From the NCBI GenBank assembly GCA_031257955.1, contig JAIRNQ010000297.1, positions 1 to 6,486 on the forward strand: DNA of 6,486 bases, written 5' to 3'. The stretch is from Deltaproteobacteria bacterium (GTDB lineage: Bacteria; Desulfobacterota; Desulfarculia; Adiutricales; Adiutricaceae). The notes beneath the pieces are model-generated. The model was not told the origin of the DNA and made no database searches. It saw only the letters and a list, made by a program, of their open reading frames with translations. Each line of letters starts with the position of its first letter. Within the stretch, counting starts at the first letter, position 1. The position numbers were made by a program, and so were the translations under genes. This document shows, piece after piece, positions 1 through 5,015 of this stretch.

Positions 1-122
1 TTTCGCCCCCAGCGGCGACCCTCACCGCCACAAGTTTCACCACCAGCTTGGCCTCCAACTTCGCCACCGTTTCGCCCCCAGCGGCGACCCTCACCGCCAC
101 AAGTTTCACTCCCAGCTTGGCC
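1..122. repeat. 69-bp tandem repeat, two copies, truncated by left edge
   Basis: Bases 1-53 recur at 70-122 with only two mismatches (41 and 42 against 110 and 111), giving a 69-bp period. The 16 bases between the copies (54-69) have no partner inside the window. The array probably continues to the left. The period equals 23 codons. On the minus strand one frame is open through both copies and encodes a Val/Ala/Lys-rich 23-residue unit containing VKLVAVRVAAGGE. On the plus strand all three frames are open through the repeat, one of them (3-206) Ser/Thr/Ala-rich. Whether this is the edge of a repeat-containing gene or a non-coding minisatellite cannot be decided here. Confidence 0.85.
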
Positions 123-181
123 CGGCCTAGAAGACGAAGCGCCCACGGGTTAGTTTTGTCCTGTCGCGGCAAGAATTTAGT

Positions 182-199
182 GGGAACGGGAGGGGAGGG
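182..199 (+). other. G-quadruplex motif
   Basis: The + strand reads GGGAACGGGAGGGGAGGG: four runs of at least three G separated by loops of 3, 1 and 1 bases. This meets the canonical G3+N1-7 pattern, and such short loops usually give very stable quadruplexes. It lies in non-coding DNA 77 bases before an intrinsic terminator and about 60 bases after the 69-bp repeat. The motif is seen directly; folding and function are inferred. Confidence 0.6.
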
Positions 200-275
200 T
201 GAATAACCCGGCCGAAAAGAAATCAATCCAGCGGAAGACTAGTCCCATCGGGGGCTTGGGATAATTCGCGGTTTT

Positions 276-299
276 GTCGGCTCAAACGCCGGTTTTTTT
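276..299 (+). terminator. Intrinsic terminator of an upstream + strand transcript
   Basis: A short stem (GTCGGC with GCCGGT: four G-C pairs plus two G-T pairs at the base) with a six-base loop TCAAAC is followed directly by seven T at 293-299. The orientation fits a + strand transcript coming from the left, either a gene mostly outside the window or a small RNA from about 150-275. The stem is short but the T run is good. Confidence 0.55.
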
Positions 300-374
300 A
301 TTCGGCCCCTTCTCGTCTAAATTCCCAATCGCCATCGGCCGCGAAAGGCCCAGGCCTTATCTATCGCAAGTATC

Positions 375-392
375 TAACCATTGAAATGGTTA
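375..392. repeat. Perfect 8-bp inverted repeat (possible operator)
   Basis: TAACCATT, two bases (GA), then AATGGTTA: a perfect inverted repeat with 8-bp arms. There is no T run after it, so a terminator is unlikely. An 18-bp compact palindrome in an intergenic region suits a dimeric regulator's binding site, but it lies about 450 bases before the receptor gene and no family can be named. Confidence 0.45.
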
Positions 393-429
393 TTTTCCGT
401 ACGAGACAAAACGAAACTTGGATTTTTGC

Positions 430-455
430 TTGACAACAATACGAATTGATGTCAA
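430..455. repeat. Inverted repeat TTGACA-N14-TGTCAA
   Basis: TTGACA at 430-435 and its reverse complement TGTCAA at 450-455 flank 14 bases. TTGACA is also a perfect sigma-70 -35 hexamer, but the bases 16 to 18 positions downstream (around CAAACT) make a poor -10, so a promoter is doubtful. Directly after it, TGATCA occurs at 458-463 and again at 478-483, exactly 20 bases apart. The cluster could be an operator region; this is inference. Confidence 0.35.
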
Positions 456-532
456 ACTGATCATCACCTCAGAATCTTGATCATTTTCAAGCCGACTGGT
501 AGTTTTTCATCTTCAGTCCAGGTGTTATATTT

Positions 533-555
533 CCGAAGGTTTAAAACCTTTTCGG
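533..555. repeat. Imperfect hairpin-forming inverted repeat
   Basis: The arm CCGAA/GGTTT (533-542) pairs with AAACC (544-548) and TTCGG (551-555), leaving a two-T bulge at 549-550. The core AAGGTTT-A-AAACCTT (536-550) is a perfect odd palindrome. The next bases on the + strand are T-rich but not a clean run, so a terminator is possible but unconvincing. It could equally be an operator. Confidence 0.35.
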
Positions 556-600
556 TAATCTATTTGTTTTGTCTATTATTGCTGATACTTTAGGTAACGA

Positions 601-700
601 CAATTCAAATAACAGTTATAATTATTTTATTGATAATTTTATACTAGATATTAATGAATCATATACAATATTTATACTATTTATTTGTCTTTAAATAAAA
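601..700 (+). promoter_or_regulatory. AT-rich zone, probable promoter region of the receptor gene
   Basis: Only 13 of 100 bases are G or C, in contrast to the GC-rich genes. It includes a perfect -10-like TATAAT at 617-622 and TATACT at 640-645 and 673-678, but no good -35 at the right spacing for any of them, and such matches are expected by chance at this composition. A start near 630-690 would give a 5' leader of about 160-220 bases, which would include the structured stretch at 713-824. A partial resemblance to an iron-regulator (Fur) box lies at 647-666 (GATATT...GAATCAT...); it is too imperfect to call, though iron control is expected for such a cassette. Confidence 0.35.
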
Positions 701-712
701 TTTAACCACAGA

Positions 713-824
713 GGCCTAGCCCTACGACATCTAGCTGGGCCAACCAAGGGCTGGGCCATAATTATCGCTTCAAGCGATCGGAAGGGTTAACCGTTAACTC
801 CTGCCAACCACTGGCCTTTTTTTT
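713..824 (+). promoter_or_regulatory. Structured leader, possible attenuator or riboswitch-like element
   Basis: In the leader RNA, 713-723 can pair with 747-757 over 11 bases (one G-U). The same left arm (713-720) can instead pair with 734-741, because GCTGGGCCA occurs twice (734-742 and 750-758). The second copy's GGCCA (754-758) can also pair with TGGCC at 812-816. That would enclose two local hairpins (764-778, perfect 7-base arms around one C; and 784-800) in a three-way junction ending at eight T (817-824). The pairings are mutually exclusive, as in transcription attenuators. It matches no riboswitch class I know. The pairings are seen; the function is inferred. Confidence 0.4.
803..824 (+). 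terminator. Candidate attenuator terminator just before the receptor gene
   Basis: GCCA (803-806), loop ACCAC, TGGC (812-815), one C, then eight T at 817-824. The local stem is only four pairs, weak alone, but 812-816 can also pair with 754-758 as part of a larger fold. The T run lies 20 bases before the start codon, inside the transcript, so termination here would switch off the receptor gene only. Confidence 0.35.
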
Positions 825-830
825 ATTCGC

Positions 831-834
831 GAGG
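831..834 (+). promoter_or_regulatory. Ribosome binding site of the receptor gene
   Basis: GAGG lies ten bases before the ATG at 845. The spacing is slightly long but acceptable. It supports the chosen start, which also begins a clean signal peptide. Confidence 0.6.
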
Positions 835-844
835 TTTATAATCG

Positions 845-3001
845 ATGCGACATCTTGTCTTACCACTATCGTTAATTTTTCTGGGCGTTCTTGTTTTTGG
901 GTCGCCAGGGGCTTGGGCCCAGGGAGGCACTTTGCCTCGGGTAATGGTTTCCGACACCGCCGGTGGTTATACCCCGGATGCCCGGAAAGCCAGCGCTTTC
1001 GTCCAAATTATCGATCGTCAAACCATAGAAGCCTCTCCGGCCGAAAACCTTACCGATCTTCTTCACGAAAGGGGCATCGCCGGCTTTAATCACACCACGC
1101 CTTGGGAAGCTTCAATTACTTTTTTGCGCGGAAATAGCGTCAATAGCCAGGATTCGGAAGCCAATAGCCAGCTATTGTTCTTAATCGACGGTCGCCGTTC
1201 CGGGGTGGCCAACGCCAACCAACTGGGTTTGGCCAATATCGACCACATTGAAATAATCCGCGGTCCCGAGATGTATAAATACGCCGCCTCTTCCCATGGC
1301 GGGGTAGTTAACATCATTACCAAGCGCGGCGGGGGCAAACCGCTGGAGGCAAAGATCGAGGGCAAATACGGCAGTTGGGACACTTATGGCGGCCAGCTGA
1401 CCTTAAACGGACGCTATGACGCCTTTGACTATTACTTTACCTATGGCCATTCAGACATGGACGCCGATTACAAGGACGGGCGGCAAACCACCGTTATCAA
1501 TACCTCTTATGATGGCATCGATAACATGAGCTTAAACTTGGGCTACACCTTCTCCGAAAACCACCGCCTGGGTCTCGTCGGTTATGTGTATAACCTCGAC
1601 AATGCCTATAAGCCTTTGTCTTATGTCCCGGGTACCCCAAGGGCCCCCAGCCGAGGCGAAGTGGACCGTAAGACTTGGATGTATCACTTAACTTATGAGG
1701 GTGGGGACGGGGACCGCCTTTCTTGGCAAGCCAGCGTGGGTACCAGCCACGACGAGTTCGCCATGCTCTATTACGTCACGCCCTTTTTCCCGTATACCCA
1801 ATCGACCGACACTTTTTTGGCCAGGGGCAGCGTCAGTTACGCGAGCGAATTGTTTGACCTTGATTTTGGGTTGGATTACACAAGATACGCCCTGAAAAAC
1901 GGGGGCCCAGACGAAAGGGTCGGGGCAACCATTTACGACGGCTTTAACCGCCATCCCACCAGTACCACGACCGATTTTGGGGTATACCTCATCGGCACCC
2001 TAAAACTATTGGACAATAACCTTAATCTTACCGGGGGACTTCGTTACGACCGCTGGGACGTCTGGGATAACGCCATTGGCGACGAATCGTTTTTCCTTTA
2101 TCCTTACACCGAATACTACCACTTCGCCAACGGCCTGAGGCCTACCCGCAGGACCTTTGACGGCCTTTCGCCGTCGATTGGGGTGAGCTACCTTCCGACC
2201 CAATGGTTAAAATTCCGGGCCAGCTACGCCAGGACTTTTCGTGCCCCCTCTGGCCGCCAGCTCTTCGCCAGCAACATTACCGAAGGTTACTACGAAAGCG
2301 GAGATCCCCGATTGCGGCCGGAAAAAGCCGACAACTGGGAGGTGGGCTTTGATATAAACACCGAAGCCGTGACGGCCTCATTCAGTTATTTTGACAGTCG
2401 GGTGAAAGATAACGTCTTTCCGTATCCGGTCATGGACCCCCGGCCCATTTTTACTGGATTGTCCCGGCGCATGATCCAAAACGCCGACCGCCGCACCGCC
2501 GGGTTTGAGTTCGCCTTTTCTTTTGACGTGGCCAAGCTTTTGGGGCACACCGGTTACGAGCTGAGGCCCTATTTTGGCCTTAATTACCTAACCAAACATC
2601 ATTTCCGGCTGTCGGACGACCCCAGCCTTTACACCAACCGTTGGCTACCCATGATTTGGGTGCCCGAATCAAGCTATTTTTACGGCCTGCGTTACCGCAA
2701 CTTTGCCTTTAACCTGGAAGCCGCCATTAATTTCTACCAATATGGCAAAATGCGGTGGTTCAATCCCGGAGCGGTCATCACCCCGACCTCCTATGATAAT
2801 TACCAATATGGCAATTTTACCTTGGCGGATCTATACATAAAACAGACACTTCTTGATTTTGGCGATAAAGGCCATTTGGATTTTACGCTTAACGTCACCA
2901 ACCTCTTTGATGAGTTTTATACCTATAATCAATGGCAACCACACCAGATACCTTATATGCCAGGTCGCGCCTTCTACGTAAGCTTGTCATACAATTATTA
3001 A
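845..3001 (+). CDS. TonB-dependent outer-membrane receptor (metal chelate uptake)
   Basis: A 718-residue protein of usual receptor length. Residues 1-25 are a Sec signal peptide (short basic start, hydrophobic core, cleavage expected after AWA). A stretch around 31-38 (PRVMVSDT) could be the TonB box. The plug domain covers about 48-161, with the typical motifs DLLHERGI (71-78), LFLIDGRR (111-118), IDHIEIIRGP (132-141) and GGVVNIITKRG (152-162). The rest is a beta-barrel of alternating aromatic and polar strands, with FRAP and LRPEKADNWEVG motifs, and it ends in an aromatic C-terminal strand (last residues SYNY). It binds a ligand at the cell surface and imports it into the periplasm using TonB. 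Neighbouring FecCD-type ABC genes suggest an iron siderophore, haem or corrinoid; the ligand is not determined. The gene has its own leader before it and a terminator after it. Family assignment is firm, substrate is not. Confidence 0.95.
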   Translation: MRHLVLPLSLIFLGVLVFGSPGAWAQGGTLPRVMVSDTAGGYTPDARKASAFVQIIDRQTIEASPAENLTDLLHERGIAGFNHTTPWEASITFLRGNSVNSQDSEANSQLLFLIDGRRSGVANANQLGLANIDHIEIIRGPEMYKYAASSHGGVVNIITKRGGGKPLEAKIEGKYGSWDTYGGQLTLNGRYDAFDYYFTYGHSDMDADYKDGRQTTVINTSYDGIDNMSLNLGYTFSENHRLGLVGYVYNLDNAYKPLSYVPGTPRAPSRGEVDRKTWMYHLTYEGGDGDRLSWQASVGTSHDEFAMLYYVTPFFPYTQSTDTFLARGSVSYASELFDLDFGLDYTRYALKNGGPDERVGATIYDGFNRHPTSTTTDFGVYLIGTLKLLDNNLNLTGGLRYDRWDVWDNAIGDESFFLYPYTEYYHFANGLRPTRRTFDGLSPSIGVSYLPTQWLKFRASYARTFRAPSGRQLFASNITEGYYESGDPRLRPEKADNWEVGFDINTEAVTASFSYFDSRVKDNVFPYPVMDPRPIFTGLSRRMIQNADRRTAGFEFAFSFDVAKLLGHTGYELRPYFGLNYLTKHHFRLSDDPSLYTNRWLPMIWVPESSYFYGLRYRNFAFNLEAAINFYQYGKMRWFNPGAVITPTSYDNYQYGNFTLADLYIKQTLLDFGDKGHLDFTLNVTNLFDEFYTYNQWQPHQIPYMPGRAFYVSLSYNY

Positions 3002-3015
3002 TTCCTTACTCGCCT

Positions 3016-3107
3016 ATGGCAACCGCGCCAGAAGCCCAGACGCCTTATATCCCAGATTGCGCATTTTACGCAAGTATGTAAGGCAATTATCAATTATTTA
3101 ATCGAGT
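3016..3107 (+). pseudogene. Decayed tandem copy of the receptor gene's 3' end
   Basis: This stretch aligns with 2932-3015, the last coding bases of the receptor plus 14 bases after its stop. Over the 53-base block starting CCTTATAT (2951 and 3043) I count 41 identities. The copy has an extra 8 bases near 3031-3041, apparently a small internal duplication (CCAGAAGCCCAGA), which breaks the frame. Translated piecewise it still reads PYIPDCAFYASM, then a stop, against PYMPGRAFYVSL in the receptor. The match continues past the receptor's stop, so the unit is a tandem duplication of about 84 bases, now 92 in the copy. It has no start and no function as protein. Confidence 0.65.
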
Positions 3108-3114
3108 ATGGTCA

Positions 3115-3158
3115 GGGAACCTTAGGCACGCCTAAGGTTCCCAATTTCTTATTTTTAT
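3115..3158 (+). terminator. Strong intrinsic terminator after the receptor gene
   Basis: GGGAACCTTAGGC (3115-3127) and its exact reverse complement (3130-3142) form a 13-bp perfect stem with a two-base spacer (in practice 12 pairs and a four-base loop). A T-rich tail at 3145-3158 follows. No T run lies on the other side, so it acts on + strand transcripts. It sits between the receptor and the ABC genes, so the two parts are probably not expressed equally. Confidence 0.85.
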
Positions 3159-3207
3159 CGATCGGTCGCCCAAAAGCCGCCCTTCTACCGCGAACGCAGC
3201 CAAGATC

Positions 3208-4218
3208 TTGAAAAAACCGTTTTTAAATAGCTCCGCGACACTATTCTTGGGCCTTACCCTATTAATCCTTTTTTCATTGGCTATTGGACGTTATAAGCTG
3301 GATTTACCTAGCTTGGCTTCCATTTTTATGAATAATTTGGGATTTATTGGCTACGAAACAAAAGAGACCCATAACAGTATCGTTTTTTTAGTCCGTCTGC
3401 CAAGGATTTTGCTGGCGGTTTTGATTGGGGGCGGTTTGGCCTGTTCCGGGGCCGCTTTTCAGACCATCTTTCGGAATCCCTTGGTTTCCCCCGACATCTT
3501 GGGGGTTTCGGCCGGGGCCGGCTTTGGGGCCGCCCTGGCCATGCTTTACCGGTTTCCCCAGTGGCTGGTACAGCTCTCGGCTTTATCCTTCGGTCTTTTG
3601 GCCGTGGCCCTGACCTTAATCGTAGCCAAAGCCACCAAAAGGACCGAGATTACGGTAACGCTTTTGGGCGGAATCGTGGTCACGGCCCTCTTCGGGGCTC
3701 TGGTGGGAGTGGTTAAAATCCTGGCCGATCCTTGGAATACCTTACCCAGCATTGTTTTCTGGCTTTTGGGGAGTTTGGGCCGGGCCGCACCCAGGGACCT
3801 TTTGACGGTTCTGCCGGCTACCGCCTTGGGCCTGGGCCTTTTGTTCCTTTACCGCTATCGAATAGACGCTTTGGCCGCCGGGGACGACGAGGCCAAGACC
3901 ATGGGGGTTGAGCCCCAAAGGGTCCGGTTGGCGGTCGTGGGGGCCGCCACCTTGGTTACCGCCGTCGGCGTTAGCGTCTGTGGAATGGTGGGCTGGATCG
4001 GTTTGGTGGTCCCGCACCTGGCCAGAATTTGGGGCGGCCCCGCCTTTCGATCGTTGCTCATTCGCTCTTTCGCCCTTGGGGCCATTTTGACCCTGGCCAT
4101 CGACGATCTGATCCGGTCGATAGAAGCGGCCGAGTTACCCCTTGGAGTCATGACGGCCCTTCTCGGAACCCCGATTTTTCTAATACTCTTACTTCGCTCT
4201 GGCAGGATCTGGCGGTGA
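3208..4218 (+). CDS. FecCD/BtuC-type ABC transporter permease
   Basis: A 336-residue inner-membrane protein of normal family length, rich in hydrophobic segments (about ten expected for the family). It forms the dimeric channel that takes the metal chelate from the binding protein into the cytoplasm. Family motifs are clear: RLPR (63-66), a Gly/Ala-rich helix then RNPLVSPDILGVSAGA (89-104), LPSIVFWLLGSLG (179-191), the cytoplasmic ATPase-contact segment AAGDDEAKTMGV (223-234), VGWIGLVVPH (261-270) and ELPLGVMTALLGTPIF (309-324). The start is TTG at 3208: the frame is closed by a stop at 3133-3135 and has no ATG or GTG between, while the next ATG (residue 41) would remove the first membrane helix. 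No good ribosome site is visible before it. It overlaps the ATPase gene by four bases. No promoter is obvious between the terminator and this gene. Confidence 0.93.
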   Translation: MKKPFLNSSATLFLGLTLLILFSLAIGRYKLDLPSLASIFMNNLGFIGYETKETHNSIVFLVRLPRILLAVLIGGGLACSGAAFQTIFRNPLVSPDILGVSAGAGFGAALAMLYRFPQWLVQLSALSFGLLAVALTLIVAKATKRTEITVTLLGGIVVTALFGALVGVVKILADPWNTLPSIVFWLLGSLGRAAPRDLLTVLPATALGLGLLFLYRYRIDALAAGDDEAKTMGVEPQRVRLAVVGAATLVTAVGVSVCGMVGWIGLVVPHLARIWGGPAFRSLLIRSFALGAILTLAIDDLIRSIEAAELPLGVMTALLGTPIFLILLLRSGRIWR

Positions 4219-5015
4219 GTCTCACCATTGAAGGCCTCTCTTTTGGCTACCGAAAAAACCGTCCGATCGTTGAGGGGTTGGATCTTCTAATTCCCGAGGG
4301 TCGGGTCACAGCCTTGCTCGGGTCCAACGGTGCCGGCAAAACCACTTTGCTTCGCCTCTTGCTGGGACTCTTACGCCCCTGGAAGGGGACGATTAGCCTG
4401 GGCGGGCTCGATCTGACCAAGCTTTCGGTCGCCCAAAGGTCCAGACTGGCCGCTTACGTGCCCCAATTGTCGGATCCAGCCTTTCCCAGCCCGGTATCCG
4501 AAATCGTTCTGGCGGCGAGGTTTTCCACGCTGGGCTTGGGACGTTCGCCGACCTCGAAAGATTGGGACGAGATAACCGAAGCCTTGGAACTGATGGGCAT
4601 AACCGAGCTCGCGGACCGCCCGTTTTTGGATCTCTCCGGGGGAGAAAAGCGCAAGGCCTTGATAGCCAGAGCCTTGGCCCAAAAGGCCCAATTGATGGTG
4701 CTGGACGAACCCACCGCCAACCTCGACCCGGCCGCCCAGGCGGATTGCCTCAATACTCTCAAACGCCTCGCCGAAAGGAGCGGGCGGACCATAATAATGG
4801 CCAGCCATTTTCCCGACCACGCCCTTTGGTCAAGCGATCTGGCCGTCTTGCTCAAAGACGGAAAAGTGTTGGCCAGCGGCCCAGTCCAGCAAACCATTAA
4901 CCCGGACAATCTCTCCGCCCTTTATGGGCGGCCCTTCACCGTGGCCCAGACCGAACGGCTTCCCGATGGGCGGACCATCCGGATTTGCGTTCCCCTTTTG
5001 GGAAAATCGGCTTGA
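4215..5015 (+). CDS. ABC transporter ATP-binding protein, FecE/BtuD type
   Basis: A 266-residue cytoplasmic ATPase, the usual size for the iron-chelate/B12 family. Walker A is GSNGAGKT (36-43), the Q-loop glutamine is Q84 (YVPQ), the signature is LSGGE (140-144), Walker B is LMVLDE (160-165), the D-loop follows in ANLD, and the switch histidine is H198 (ASH). All catalytic motifs are intact, so it should power the permease encoded just upstream. The start is GTG at 4215, forming a GTGA overlap with the permease stop and preceded by AGGA at 4204-4207 with seven bases between. The same frame is open further upstream inside the permease gene, but those extra residues are not family-like. It ends in a TTGA overlap with the next gene, so translation of the three genes is probably coupled. 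Confidence 0.94.
   Translation: MSLTIEGLSFGYRKNRPIVEGLDLLIPEGRVTALLGSNGAGKTTLLRLLLGLLRPWKGTISLGGLDLTKLSVAQRSRLAAYVPQLSDPAFPSPVSEIVLAARFSTLGLGRSPTSKDWDEITEALELMGITELADRPFLDLSGGEKRKALIARALAQKAQLMVLDEPTANLDPAAQADCLNTLKRLAERSGRTIIMASHFPDHALWSSDLAVLLKDGKVLASGPVQQTINPDNLSALYGRPFTVAQTERLPDGRTIRICVPLLGKSA

Larger units (their letters stand above)
154..844. other. Long intergenic region with regulatory structure, no gene seen
   Basis: About 690 bases have no ORF with a credible start and coding character on either strand. Composition changes sharply: moderately GC-rich up to about 370, then increasingly AT-rich (17 G/C in 541-600, 13 G/C in 601-700), then GC-rich again from 711 in the receptor's leader. 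The region contains a G-quadruplex motif, an intrinsic terminator, three inverted repeats, a likely promoter zone and a structured leader, listed separately. I found no tRNA and no recognised riboswitch class; in particular I do not see the conserved parts of a cobalamin riboswitch. Confidence 0.7.

Noticed and set aside
3..206. Open + strand frame through the 69-bp repeat, 67 codons, ending at TAA 204-206
   Set aside because: All three + frames are open across the GC-rich repeat, there is no start in the window, and a minus-strand frame is as good. Not enough to call a gene.
177..248. Minus-strand 23-residue ORF from ATG at 248
   Set aside because: Short, no convincing ribosome site and no recognisable sequence; it overlaps the G-quadruplex stretch and is probably chance.
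154..300. Possible cobalamin riboswitch, suggested by GGGAAC and GGGTGAATAACCC-like pieces
   Set aside because: The conserved core (CCCGC-ACTG part and the B12 box) is absent, and the element would lie over 500 bases from the receptor with a terminator between.
647..666. Fur box
   Set aside because: Only part of the consensus matches, and without a one-base shift the halves do not line up; such AT-rich DNA gives similar matches by chance. Mentioned only as a possibility in the promoter zone.
4371..4909. Long minus-strand open frames (149 and 151 codons) opposite the ATPase gene
   Set aside because: They are antisense shadows of a gene with all ABC ATPase motifs intact; their translations show no recognisable family.
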